Counted from the stretch's first letter, positions 1 through 7,365 are shown. The stretch is 64,000 nt of DNA from Roseofilum capinflatum BLCC-M114 (GCF_030068505.1 NZ_JAQOSO010000015.1:1-64000), one strand, 5' to 3'. Translations and numbers: made by a program. Notes: generated from the letters alone by a model not told the origin.

Positions 1-629
1 CGACTGCGGTCAATCTGAACAATTCCACCATCAGTTTACCCGAAGACACCAACACTACTAGCGCCATAAAAGTGGCTGATATTGCCATTACTGATGATGG
101 AGAGGGAACCAACACCCTCAGTTTAAGTGGTGCGGATGCCGGTAGCTTTGAAATTAGTGGTTCTGAACTCTATTTGAAAGCGGGGACAGTTCTAGATTTT
201 GCCACCCAGTCTAGTTATGACGTGACGGTGGAGGTGGATGACACGACGGTGGGTGCGACTCCTGATGCGACAACGGCTTATAGTTTGGGCATTACGGAAG
301 TGGCGACGAATGCTGCACCGACGGCAGTAGACCTAAATAACGCCACAGCCAGTTTAGCCGAAGACACCGATACCACTAGCGCGATAAAAGTGGCAGATAT
401 TGCCATCACCGATGATGGACTGGGAACCAACAACCTCAGTTTAAGTGGTGCGGATGCCGGTAGCTTTGAAATTAGTGGTTCTGAACTCTATTTGAAAGCG
501 GGGACAGTTCTAGATTTTGCCACCCAGTCTAGTTATGACGTGACGGTGGAGGTGGATGACACGACGGTGGGTGCGACTCCGGATGCGACGACGGCTTATA
601 GTTTGGGCATTACGGAAGTGGCGACGAAT
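1..629 (+). repeat. 318-bp tandem repeat inside adhesin gene
   Basis: Two copies, about 1-311 and 319-629, with a period of 318 bp (106 codons), differ at only a handful of positions. The high DNA identity points to recent duplication or gene conversion, and further copies may lie upstream of the window. Confidence 0.9.
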
Positions 630-1931
630 AATGCACCAGTTGTCCAGACTCAGATAGCTGACCAAACTGTAGATGAAGACCATCAATTTACCCTTGATAT
701 TGCCGCAAATTTCAGTGATGCTGATGGAGATGAGTTAACCTATAGTGCTACTTTAGCCAATGGTGCAGCCTTACCCAGTTGGTTGAACTTCAATGGCAGT
801 CAGTTTAGCGGGACAGCCACAGGTGTGGGAGCGCTGGAGATTAAGGTAACGGCTGATGATAGTCAGGAAACCGTTGAGGATACGTTTAAGTTAACTGTAA
901 ATCAGAACGTCAACGATCCTGTGGTTCTGATTCAAGACATCCCTAACCAAACCGTAGATGAAGGGAGTGAGTTCAGTTTAGATGTGTCTTCCTTTTTCAG
1001 AGATCCTGACGGCGATCCGATAACATACTACAGCTTTGCGGGCGATCATAGACCGGAATGGCTAAATTTCAATGGCAGTACGTTCAGTGCTACGCCAACC
1101 CAGGCAGCAGTGGGATATAACATTATTACAGTAACAGCATTCGATCCGGACTGGGCAGGAGTGCAAGGAAGTTTTGTATTAACTGTAAATGAAATCAATG
1201 ATGCTCCCATTGTAATCAAGGAAATTCCTGACCAGACTATACAGCAAGGCTCTCCTGAATGGCAGACTGGCACTTTTTGGTTAGATTTTAGTGGTTTTGA
1301 GTCGGATCTTGGCGATCTTAACTCATATTTCAGCGATCCGGAGGGAGAGCAGTTAACCTACAGTGCCGAGGGCTTACCCAGTGGGTGGGTGTTCGATAAA
1401 AACAGTTGGATTATCTCCGGTATAGCCAGCAATGACCAAGTGGGAGAGCATGAGCTAACTATAGCGGCTAGTGATGGTGAGCTAACCACTCGTCAGACGT
1501 TTAAGGTAACTGTCAATAACGTCAACGACCCTGTGGTTCTGATTCAGCCCATTCCTGACCAAACCGTAGCTCAAGGGAGTGAGTTCAGTTTAGATGTGTC
1601 TTCCTTTTTCAGCGATCCTGACGGCGATCCGATAACATACTACAGCTTTGCGGGCGATCATAGACCGGAATGGCTAAATTTGAATGGCAGTACGTTCAGT
1701 GCTACGCCAACCCAGGCAGCAGTGGGAACTCACGAGATTATATTTCTAGCAGTAGATCCCACGTTTGAAGAAGGAGAGGTAGGATTTTTTTACCTTAACG
1801 GTGACCCCCGAAGCCATTGCCCAAACTATCCAAGCCAACGCCCAAGACGGCCCCATCTCTGGAGCCACTGCCTTCCTCGACACCAACTTCAACGGCATCC
1901 AAGACAGCAACGAACCCGGTGCAACCACTGA
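3..1931 (+). CDS. Giant repeat adhesin, N-terminal part (5' end outside window, frameshifted at 3' end)
   Basis: This reading frame is open from the first base, so the gene begins upstream. It encodes extracellular beta-sandwich repeats of cadherin/VCBS and putative-Ig (He_PIG) type: two near-identical 106-residue units (about 1-629), then units with the motif P-x-Q-T-V followed by FSDPDGDxLTYSA and LPSWLNFNGS, typical of calcium-dependent surface adhesins. The real coding frame stops making sense at about 1791. Beyond the T7 run at 1785-1791 the protein changes to an unrelated Arg/His-rich tail, while the next frame continues with the expected F-T-L-T-V strand and runs into the RTX part. I therefore read this and the 1801 ORF as one gene with a one-base insertion. 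Role as a cell-surface or secreted adhesin is inferred from the repeats; no ligand can be named. Confidence 0.85.
   Translation, partial: TAVNLNNSTISLPEDTNTTSAIKVADIAITDDGEGTNTLSLSGADAGSFEISGSELYLKAGTVLDFATQSSYDVTVEVDDTTVGATPDATTAYSLGITEVATNAAPTAVDLNNATASLAEDTDTTSAIKVADIAITDDGLGTNNLSLSGADAGSFEISGSELYLKAGTVLDFATQSSYDVTVEVDDTTVGATPDATTAYSLGITEVATNNAPVVQTQIADQTVDEDHQFTLDIAANFSDADGDELTYSATLANGAALPSWLNFNGSQFSGTATGVGALEIKVTADDSQETVEDTFKLTVNQNVNDPVVLIQDIPNQTVDEGSEFSLDVSSFFRDPDGDPITYYSFAGDHRPEWLNFNGSTFSATPTQAAVGYNIITVTAFDPDWAGVQGSFVLTVNEINDAPIVIKEIPDQTIQQGSPEWQTGTFWLDFSGFESDLGDLNSYFSDPEGEQLTYSAEGLPSGWVFDKNSWIISGIASNDQVGEHELTIAASDGELTTRQTFKVTVNNVNDPVVLIQPIPDQTVAQGSEFSLDVSSFFSDPDGDPITYYSFAGDHRPEWLNLNGSTFSATPTQAAVGTHEIIFLAVDPTFEEGEVGFFYLNGDPRSHCPNYPSQRPRRPHLWSHCLPRHQLQRHPRQQRTRCNH
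910..1734 (+). repeat. About 210-bp direct repeat pair, 612 bp apart, inside adhesin gene
   Basis: Segments of about 910-1122 and 1522-1734 are almost identical. Both encode the Ig-like unit beginning DPVVLIQ and ending TPTQAAVG. They are separated by one diverged unit, so the array has been shuffled by recombination. Confidence 0.85.
1785..1791 (+). other. T7 homopolymer frameshift site
   Basis: Seven T residues. Removing one T joins the upstream frame (E-E-G-E-V-G-F-F) to the downstream frame (T-L-T-V-T-P-E) and restores a strand like those ending the other repeats. It could be a sequencing error, a phase-variable tract or a slippery site. Confidence 0.75.
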
Positions 1932-3525
1932 CGCGGCGGGTAATTTCACCCTGGATATCTCCGTCAACTTCGACCTCAATGGCAATGGCACTCTCGACCC
2001 CGACGAAGGACAATATGTGGTGGTTGGCGGAACTGATGCCATCACCGGCCAAGCCTTTACCGGCACATTGCGAGCCGTTCCCGGTTCCACTGTGGTGACT
2101 CCGCTAACAACTCTCGTCGCGAGTCTCGTAGATACCGGACTCACCCCAGAAGCAGCACAAACTCAGGTGAAAACCGCCCTGGGACTGCCCAGTAATATCG
2201 ACCTCTCCACTTTCGACCCCATCGCCCAAGGGGGTTCGAGCGCAGCGCAAGCGGTCTTAGCTGCCCAAGTAGCGGTGCAAACTCTAGTTAGCCAAGTGAG
2301 CAACGCCATAGGGACGAGTCTCGGTATCGGTGGCAATACCTTAGACGCTGAAGTGACAGCTAACTTGGCCAAGCTTGTACAATCCGGTAGTGTAAACCTG
2401 AGCGACTCTAGCGCCATTCAAAGCCTGGTCAACACCACCGCCAGCACTCTGACGGAGTTTGACGAAGAGTTAAACCTAGACCAAGTAACCAACAACAGCG
2501 CACAACTAGCCCAAGTTATCGCTGCCAGCAACGAGCAAATCCTCACAGCCACCAGTACCGAGCAACTCTTCCAAGCCCAAAAAGTGTCCCAAACCAGCGT
2601 CACGGAAGATTTAACTGCTGCCTTCAGTGGCACAAAATCCTTCAGCGAAGTAGTGGCCGAAAATACGGGTGCAGCTCTCACCAGCCAAGTGAGCGCCGCC
2701 AGCATCAATGGTTCCGTCCTCACGGAAAATACCACATTTGCCACTAACTCGACCCAACCGTTTACCGACCCAGTAGCGCCAGAGTCCACACCAGTACAGG
2801 CTTCCACCCTGTTTAACCCGGAAGCCTTAGAAGCCTTAATCAACACCTTAAACTATGCCGTCACCCTCAACAGCCCCCCTCCCCACGACCTGATGTTGGG
2901 AGATGCGAGCGCTAATACCCTAACGGGTGGCGTAGGCAATGATACCTCGTTTGGGGGTGGTGGTGCGGATTACCTGCTCGGCAATCAAGGAGAAGATGTC
3001 CTGCATGGCAATGCCGGAAAGGATACCATCCACGCCGGACAAGGGAACGATCTGGTACGGGGCGGTCAAGATGATGACTGGGTTTGCGGAGATTTGGGGG
3101 ATGATACCCTAGGCGGTGACTTGGGTAATGATACCCTGCTCGGTGGTATGGGAAGTGACTTAGTAGTGGGAGGTGAGGGTAATGACCTGGCCCACGGCGG
3201 TCAAGGCAATGACCAAATTTCTGGCGGCGCAGGTAATGATACGGTCTCTGGAGATCTGGGAAATGATACCTTATCTGGCGGTGCAGGGGCGGATCGGTTT
3301 GTCCTGGGAACCAGTCATGGCTCTGATATCATAACGGATTTCGCCATTGGTGAGGATGTGTTGTACTTGATGAATCCCCTGACCTTTAGGGATTTAACGG
3401 TTACTCAAGTCACGGGCAGTTCGGGCGTGGAAACTCAGATTCGCGTCAGTGCCAGCAATGAGTTGTTAGTGACGTTGACGGGGGTTTCTGCCGATGGGAT
3501 AACGGCGGCGGTGTTTGGAGTATAG
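1801..3525 (+). CDS. Giant repeat adhesin, C-terminal part: SdrD-B-like segment plus RTX calcium-binding repeats
   Basis: The listed start is a GTG, but the reading continues the upstream adhesin once the T7 frameshift is corrected. Residues about 15-85 resemble an SdrD-B-like domain (SGATAFLDTNFNGIQD, followed by a D-x-N-G-N-G-T-L-D-P-D-E calcium-like loop). Residues about 90-350 are an Ala/Thr/Ser-rich helical stalk seen in many cyanobacterial RTX proteins. Residues about 362-500 hold tandem RTX nonapeptides of GGxGNDxLx type, and a terminal domain of about 75 residues (ADRFVLGTSHGSDIITDF) matches the usual end of type I-secreted RTX proteins. It is probably exported by a type I system, none of which is encoded in this window, with calcium-driven folding outside. 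The stop is followed 11 bp later by a 31-bp palindrome. Confidence 0.85.
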   Translation: MTPEAIAQTIQANAQDGPISGATAFLDTNFNGIQDSNEPGATTDAAGNFTLDISVNFDLNGNGTLDPDEGQYVVVGGTDAITGQAFTGTLRAVPGSTVVTPLTTLVASLVDTGLTPEAAQTQVKTALGLPSNIDLSTFDPIAQGGSSAAQAVLAAQVAVQTLVSQVSNAIGTSLGIGGNTLDAEVTANLAKLVQSGSVNLSDSSAIQSLVNTTASTLTEFDEELNLDQVTNNSAQLAQVIAASNEQILTATSTEQLFQAQKVSQTSVTEDLTAAFSGTKSFSEVVAENTGAALTSQVSAASINGSVLTENTTFATNSTQPFTDPVAPESTPVQASTLFNPEALEALINTLNYAVTLNSPPPHDLMLGDASANTLTGGVGNDTSFGGGGADYLLGNQGEDVLHGNAGKDTIHAGQGNDLVRGGQDDDWVCGDLGDDTLGGDLGNDTLLGGMGSDLVVGGEGNDLAHGGQGNDQISGGAGNDTVSGDLGNDTLSGGAGADRFVLGTSHGSDIITDFAIGEDVLYLMNPLTFRDLTVTQVTGSSGVETQIRVSASNELLVTLTGVSADGITAAVFGV

Positions 3526-3536
3526 CTGGGGAGTCA

Positions 3537-3567
3537 GAAGCCGGGTTTCTTCAAGAAACCCGGCTTC
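3537..3567. repeat. 31-bp perfect palindrome (dispersed repeat, possible terminator)
   Basis: The arms GAAGCCGGGTTTCTT and AAGAAACCCGGCTTC flank a single C. It lies just after the RTX stop and could end transcription, but it has no T run. Thirty bases (3543-3572) recur identically at 4357-4386, so it is a dispersed repeat rather than a gene-specific terminator. Confidence 0.85.
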
Positions 3568-3612
3568 TCGATACAGTAATCTTATGGGATAAAGGTTAAG
3601 AGGTACAGTGAA

Positions 3613-3972
3613 TTGGAACCAGAGGAGGTGTGGCAAGAAGTTGGTAAAATGGTCATAACCTATCCATTGATGGAATGCGATCGCTGTGCGATCGCGGTGA
3701 TGGCATGGTTGGCACAACAGGGTATTGCCGGAAAAATCCTGAGATTGCAAACGAAACGCCCAAGCGAAATATTTATTATTAGTCGTCGCTACACTATGAA
3801 TGAATCGATTACTGAGAATGGTACACACTATGGAGTAGAGGTGTTAGGATTGGTGTTTGATAATTTGTCTGAATATGGCTTGCCAAGATCGCAATGGATT
3901 GCTGATTTTATGTGCCCCAGTGGTCAATTCTTAATTGATGAATTAGAATATTTAGGAGATGAGAATGGCTAA
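3613..3972 (+). CDS. Papain-fold toxin (Tox-PL-2-like), stand-alone
   Basis: A 119-residue protein that matches the pattern of the small cyanobacterial papain-fold toxin 2 proteins. It has a CxxC-A helix (C22, C25), a G-x-x-G-K-I-L-x-L-x-T-K strand, an N-G-x-H-Y-G-V-E-V motif (H72), V-F-D-N (D83) and a W-I-A-D-F-x-C-P-S-G-Q-F end. Cys25, His72 and Asp83 would form a protease or transglutaminase-like triad. The family is usually the C-terminal warhead of polymorphic toxins; here there is no delivery domain. The chosen start is TTG with AAGAGG nine bases upstream; ATG at 3649 is a possible shorter start that keeps the core. The next gene overlaps its 3' end, which suggests a toxin/immunity pair. 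Target unknown. Confidence 0.65.
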   Translation: MEPEEVWQEVGKMVITYPLMECDRCAIAVMAWLAQQGIAGKILRLQTKRPSEIFIISRRYTMNESITENGTHYGVEVLGLVFDNLSEYGLPRSQWIADFMCPSGQFLIDELEYLGDENG

Positions 3973-4285
3973 TTTATTTAACACTTTAAACAAAATAAAA
4001 GAAGCCCCAGGAATGTATCTCGGTCGTCCTTCAGTTAGCGATCTCTTTATGTTTTTAGTGGGTTATGAGTTTGCCCGATCGCAAATGGGACAGGAATTAG
4101 AACCCTCAGAAGAGGATTTCTATCAAAATTTTCAACCTTGGCTTCAGGAAAAACTCGGAGTTCCTAGTGTGACCAGTTGGGCGAAGCTGATTATGCTATC
4201 TTGCCATGACGAAAAAGCAGGGTTTGACAAATTCTTTGCACTCCTCGATGAATTCATTGCCCAAGACAATCAACAGGTTGCTTAA
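3965..4285 (+). CDS. Putative immunity protein paired with papain-fold toxin
   Basis: A 106-residue acidic, mostly helical protein. ATG at 3965 is preferred over ATG at 3959 because AGGAG at 3954-3958 sits six bases upstream of it. The gene overlaps the stop of the toxin by eight bases, so the two are translationally coupled. Recognisable features are the N-terminal K-x-x-P-G-M-Y-L-G-R-P-S-V-S-D-L-F-M-F segment, L-V-G-Y-E-F-A-R, a central N-F-Q-P-W-L and C-H-D-E-K-A-G-F near the end. I recognise it as a conserved cyanobacterial hypothetical but cannot assign a named immunity family. The function is inferred from the overlap with the toxin. Confidence 0.6.
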   Translation: MANLFNTLNKIKEAPGMYLGRPSVSDLFMFLVGYEFARSQMGQELEPSEEDFYQNFQPWLQEKLGVPSVTSWAKLIMLSCHDEKAGFDKFFALLDEFIAQDNQQVA

Positions 4286-4305
4286 ATTAGAGGTTCTCAT
4301 TCAAC

Positions 4306-4464
4306 ATGACTGATCTCCGTTTTGTCTATTTGACTGGACTGCCTTGCTCTGGAACTGGGTTTCTTCAAGAAACCCGGCTTCTCGATCGTGTAAGATCAAG
4401 TCCGGTTAAACAGTTGTCATTGCGACCTCCGGGAAGCATTCGCGCTTCGCGCAAGCTTCGCTAA
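4306..4464 (+). pseudogene. 5' fragment of a sulfotransferase gene fused to the palindromic repeat
   Basis: The first 60 bases (4306-4365) match the start of the intact sulfotransferase at 5657 at 57 of 60 positions, including the P-loop-like L-T-G-L-P-C-S-G-T-G-F-L. At GGGTTTCTT the match ends, and the sequence continues as the 30-base repeat also found at 3543-3572. An open frame of 52 codons continues through the repeat to a TAA at 4462 but lacks the rest of the enzyme. It is a remnant of a paralogue truncated at the repeat. Upstream bases do not resemble those of the intact gene. Confidence 0.75.
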
Positions 4465-4495
4465 CGCTAAGATTACCGGGATTGTTGGGATTGCT
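4394..4495. repeat. Dispersed non-coding repeat (related copy at 7479-7546)
   Basis: TCAAGTCCGGTTAAACAGTT followed by GTCATTGCGA here parallels TCAAATCCGGATAATCAGTT ... GTCATTGCGA at 7480-7515. The stretch also contains small hairpin-like insertions (CGCGCTTCGCGC) and ends by the vapC stop. It overlaps the tail of the truncated sulfotransferase ORF. Confidence 0.6.
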
Positions 4496-4897
4496 TCATT
4501 CCGCTAAAAAAGGATTAATGAATCGAATGCCACATCCTTCAAAGTCTCTAGTATTGCGGGTGACCAAAGTCAATTGATGAATCTGAGCAGTAGCCGCAAT
4601 CATCATATCAGCTTGAGTCCTAGGTTTTCCCTGAGACTGCAATCTACCTCTTAATTGTCCAGCAACCTTAGCAATTGTTGGGGTTACTGGAAGAATCAGA
4701 CATTTAGAGTCGATAAAAGTGTCAAACCAAACTTTAATTCTAGAGTTGGGTTTCCAAGCCAAACCATAATAAATTTCGTCAACCGTAATTACACTAATCC
4801 TAATTTCTGAGAGCTTGGCCGACCAATTTATGACGTTTTGATTGGGCTTAGATCGGGTTAATTCACTGATTATATTCGTGTCCAATAGAAACATCAT
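4496..4897 (-). CDS. VapC-like PIN-domain ribonuclease toxin
   Basis: About 133 residues starting at the paired ATG ATG (4897/4894). The longer open frame upstream is only antitoxin sequence in another frame. PIN-fold acidic residues are visible: D6 in F-L-L-D-T-N, E41 in V-D-E-I-Y-Y, D97 in T-Q-A-D-M-M-I-A-A-T-A and D118 in N-T-R-D-F. The order and spacing are those of FitB/VapC-type Mg-dependent RNases that cut tRNA or rRNA. It overlaps the 3' end of the upstream antitoxin gene by 35 bases, the usual order for vapBC. The specific RNA target cannot be read from sequence. Confidence 0.85.
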   Translation of the reverse strand: MMFLLDTNIISELTRSKPNQNVINWSAKLSEIRISVITVDEIYYGLAWKPNSRIKVWFDTFIDSKCLILPVTPTIAKVAGQLRGRLQSQGKPRTQADMMIAATAQIHQLTLVTRNTRDFEGCGIRFINPFLAE

Positions 4898-5171
4898 CAC
4901 CAGGGTCACTAAAAGAATTCTCTCTATTTTGTCGCTGGGGAATTTCCAGGAAATAATCTTCTTCGGCACACAAGCTCCGCAACTCGGCAAAAGTATCAGC
5001 AATTGAAGACATTTTGCGCTGCTGTTGCCAAGTTAAAAAATCTTGAAATAATCGACTATCTACCACGGCGGCTACTAGGCGATCGCCCTCATAAATCAGT
5101 TGCGGCTCTTTCGGGGTTGCACTCAGAATTTCCTGAAATTTTTGCTCGATATTACGAATGTCCCAATTCAA
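4863..5171 (-). CDS. Antitoxin of the VapBC-like module (Phd/YefM-like)
   Basis: About 102 residues. The start is TTG at 5171, chosen because AGGAGGT (5184-5178) lies six bases upstream; the longer frame would translate the neighbouring MITE-like repeat. The N-terminal half (N-I-E-Q-K-F-Q-E-I-L, then P-x-x-I-Y-E-G-D-R-L-V-A-A-V-V-D) resembles the DNA-binding part of Phd/YefM antitoxins, and the acidic C-terminal tail would bind the PIN toxin encoded next. It probably represses its own operon together with the toxin. The promoter region is occupied by the repeat at 5197-5348. Confidence 0.7.
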   Translation of the reverse strand: MNWDIRNIEQKFQEILSATPKEPQLIYEGDRLVAAVVDSRLFQDFLTWQQQRKMSSIADTFAELRSLCAEEDYFLEIPQRQNRENSFSDPGDDVSIGHEYNQ

Positions 5172-5196
5172 GTTTTTACCTCCTGATGCCTGTATA

Positions 5197-5348
5197 TATA
5201 GCAAACCTAAATGAGTTGTGTAATGGCTGCCCCTCATCCCCCTACCCCCTTCTCCCGCGGGAGAAGGGGGAAAAAGTCAAGAATCCCGTGGGAGAGGGAT
5301 ATAGGGAGAGGGCATTTCCTGTTGCACAACTTATTTAGACTAGCTATA
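5197..5348 (+). mobile_element. MITE-like element, copy 1
   Basis: About 152 bp beginning TATAGCAAACCTAAATGAGT and ending with the imperfect inverse (reverse complement TATAGCTAGTCTAAATAAGT). Inside are two G/C hairpins (CCCTTCTCCCGCGGGAGAAGGG and GATTCTTGAC / GGGAGAGGG modules). It encodes nothing. Other copies are at 5345-5501, 36875-37034 and 38147-38322. Confidence 0.75.
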
Positions 5349-5501
5349 GCAAACCTAAATGAGTTTATGTAATGGCTGCCCCTCATCCCCCTGCCCCCTT
5401 CTCCCGCGGGAGAAGGGGGAAAAAGTCAAGAATCCCGTGGGAGAGGGATTTTCCTGCGGACATGAAAGGGAGAGGGCATTTCCTGTTGCACAACTCATTT
5501 A
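5345..5501 (+). mobile_element. MITE-like element, copy 2 (tandem with copy 1, interrupted by a small hairpin element)
   Basis: It shares the terminal TATA with copy 1, so the two are head-to-tail. Relative to copy 1 it carries an extra TTTCCTGCGGACATGAAA at 5450-5467, the same small element that recurs at 6577, 7374, 7635 and 28518. The right end is degraded after CAACTCATTT. Confidence 0.7.
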
Positions 5502-5552
5502 TTTTACTCCATAGCTCAAAGCAAGCGAATTAGTTCTTCCGGATAGTAGTAA

Positions 5553-5608
5553 GGTGGGCAGGGTCTTCTAGTATAATTTGAGCGATATTGCTTATGCTCC
5601 TGCCCACC
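5553..5608. repeat. Inverted repeat with 10-bp arms (GGTGGGCAGG)
   Basis: GGTGGGCAGG at 5553-5562 pairs with CCTGCCCACC at 5599-5608. It lies in the spacer before the sulfotransferase and resembles dispersed cyanobacterial stem-loops. Confidence 0.6.
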
Positions 5609-5656
5609 CTACAATTGGTCTCCAACCCAGATCCATTTTTAATTTTTAATTGACTT

Positions 5657-6475
5657 ATGACTGATCCCCGTTTTCTCTATTTGACTGGACTGCCTTGCTC
5701 TGGAACTGGGTTTCTCAGTCAGCTTTTGAGCCAGCATCCAGAGGTGTATAGCGATCGCCGAGAATCTCCTTTATGCGATCTGGTGGTTAACTTTCGGTCT
5801 GTTCTGTCTGAGCATCCCCAACTGACTCCCCTGGTGCAGGATGAGGTGAAGGGGATGATGGAGCGATCGCGCTATGGCATCCAAGGTTTTATCAAGGGTT
5901 GGTACTCCCAGGTTTCTGAGTCTTGGGCGATCGATGCTCATCCACAATGGTTACAGCATTTAGAATTAATCCATTTTCTTGACCCGGACTGTAAAATGGT
6001 GGTCTGTGTGCGAGAATTAGGACAAGTGTATGCCACCATTGAACGCCAGCATCAGAAGACTCTGTTGTTAGATTTTCCAGAGAAAATCGCCGATCTCTCA
6101 CGGACTGAACGAGCCAAACAATTCTTTTCTCCTTCAGGTCGGATGGGTTCTTTCCTAAATACCTTGGAGCAAGTCCAAGACTTAGAAGAAACGTTGCAAC
6201 AACGGCTCTTTTATGTGGTGTACGAGCATTTAATGAGCGATCCTCAAGAGGTGTTGACGGAGTTACTCAAATGGCTAGATCTTACCCCCATTACGGCTGA
6301 TTTAGGCAGTTCTGCTCTGTTACCCAGGTCTCCCGCTTCATTCAGTCAGTATGGTGAAGAAGCTTATGAGGGCGATCGCCCTCTGGTTCGCTATCCTCTG
6401 CCCAACCGGTTTGAAGTGATGATTAAACAAAATTTCAGTTGGTTTTATCGTTTATTTTATCCGGGTTTGTTATAA
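5657..6475 (+). CDS. Sulfotransferase family protein
   Basis: A 272-residue protein with the sulfotransferase 5'-phosphosulfate loop near the start (L-T-G-L-P-C-S-G-T-G-F-L, residues 9-20) and a likely 3'-phosphate motif M-V-V-C-V-R-E around residue 115-121. This fold transfers sulfate from PAPS to an alcohol or amine. Similar short cyanobacterial enzymes are annotated only as sulfotransferase family; the acceptor cannot be inferred. No signal peptide is visible, so it is probably cytoplasmic. It stands alone: repeats lie upstream, an inverted repeat and heptamer tract downstream. A truncated copy of its 5' end lies at 4306. Confidence 0.75.
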   Translation: MTDPRFLYLTGLPCSGTGFLSQLLSQHPEVYSDRRESPLCDLVVNFRSVLSEHPQLTPLVQDEVKGMMERSRYGIQGFIKGWYSQVSESWAIDAHPQWLQHLELIHFLDPDCKMVVCVRELGQVYATIERQHQKTLLLDFPEKIADLSRTERAKQFFSPSGRMGSFLNTLEQVQDLEETLQQRLFYVVYEHLMSDPQEVLTELLKWLDLTPITADLGSSALLPRSPASFSQYGEEAYEGDRPLVRYPLPNRFEVMIKQNFSWFYRLFYPGLL

Positions 6476-6495
6476 CAGTTTATTAATGTTATGGA

Positions 6496-6549
6496 GGGCG
6501 GGTTTACAACATCAATGGTTATGCATCGAAGATTTGGGTGAACCCGCCC
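6496..6549. repeat. Inverted repeat, possible terminator after the sulfotransferase gene
   Basis: GGGCGGGTTTA (6496-6506) pairs with TGAACCCGCCC (6539-6549) with one mismatch and a 32-base loop. No T run follows, and the motif looks like a dispersed cyanobacterial repeat. Confidence 0.6.
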
Positions 6550-6563
6550 CTACTTATCAACAC

Positions 6564-6632
6564 CCATTGTTAATTGTTTCGGCTGTCGCCGACATGAAAA
6601 TTGTTAATTGTTAATTGTTAATTGTTAATTGA
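6564..6632 (+). repeat. Heptamer tandem repeat (TTAATTG)n interrupted by a small hairpin element
   Basis: ATTGTTAATTG repeats occur at 6566-6576 and again from 6600 to 6631. Between them sits TTTCGGC-TGTC-GCCGACATGAAA (6577-6599), a 23-base hairpin element. This is a heptameric short tandem repeat of the kind known in filamentous cyanobacteria. It abuts the start of the next gene. Confidence 0.8.
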
Positions 6633-6633
6633 T

Positions 6634-7365
6634 ATGGATCTTAAATCACTAATTCTCCACCAAGGACGGTCTCTGACTTTGAGGCGAACCCAACCCAGTG
6701 ATGCTCCTTTGCTGTTGGAAAAAATGTACTCACGCTACGAGTTTATGCGCTTATTTCGCCTGAACGATCGCGCAGAAACCGTGGAGCAGGTGCGAGAAAA
6801 GCTAATTCAGCGATCGCGCTCTAGCTCTGCCCAAAGCAGCGATCTGGAATGCTTGATTATTCACAAGACCCATGGGGCGATCGGCATTATTGCGGCTGTT
6901 GATTATACCCCTTTACATCGAAAAGCAGAATTGCTAGTCGGAATTTTCGATCCGGAACATCGCTCTGTTAGCCATGGTGTAGAAGCCTGTTTGCTAATGA
7001 CTGATTTGGTTTTTAATGCCTACAATTTACATCGTTTTTATGCCCATTCTTATGGTTATAATCATTCGGTTCATATTATCTTTAAAAAAGTGGGAGCTGA
7101 ACTCGAAGGAATTATGAAAGAGCATTTATACGATCCCGTCAGTCAAGAGTATGTGGATATGCATATTTTTGGCATGGTTGAAGCTCAAATGCGTCAAAAC
7201 TCTCGAATCGCTCGCTTATCTAAACGCTTAATCGGGCGCGATATTACTCAACCTTTAACAGCGCCTTTACCTCCTCCCGATTTATCCAAGATTCCTGAGT
7301 GTGAACAGTTGCGTACTGCCCCAACTTGGGTCAAATCAGGAGCATTGATCCCACATCCCAATTAA
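6634..7365 (+). CDS. GNAT-family N-acetyltransferase (RimJ/RimL-like)
   Basis: 243 residues from ATG 6634; a TTG start 12 bases upstream would lie inside the heptamer repeat and is unlikely. The pattern L-T-L-R-R-T-Q-P-S-D-A-P-L-L at the start, I-G-I-I-A-A-V-D-Y in the middle and a C-terminal N-L-H-R-F-Y-A-H-S segment fit an Acetyltransf_3 domain over residues about 10-185. A Pro-rich tail of about 55 residues is extra. Such enzymes acetylate protein N-termini or small amines using acetyl-CoA; the substrate is unknown. The upstream heptamer tract could alter RBS spacing. Confidence 0.65.
   Translation: MDLKSLILHQGRSLTLRRTQPSDAPLLLEKMYSRYEFMRLFRLNDRAETVEQVREKLIQRSRSSSAQSSDLECLIIHKTHGAIGIIAAVDYTPLHRKAELLVGIFDPEHRSVSHGVEACLLMTDLVFNAYNLHRFYAHSYGYNHSVHIIFKKVGAELEGIMKEHLYDPVSQEYVDMHIFGMVEAQMRQNSRIARLSKRLIGRDITQPLTAPLPPPDLSKIPECEQLRTAPTWVKSGALIPHPN

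Noticed and set aside
1..3525. Repeat array resembling a CRISPR
   Set aside because: The units are coding, in frame and 300 bp long; no short spacers exist. No cas gene is in the window.
5197..5348. Coding frames through the MITE-like copies
   Set aside because: They differ in frame between copies and encode low-complexity Pro/Arg strings, so they are not genes.
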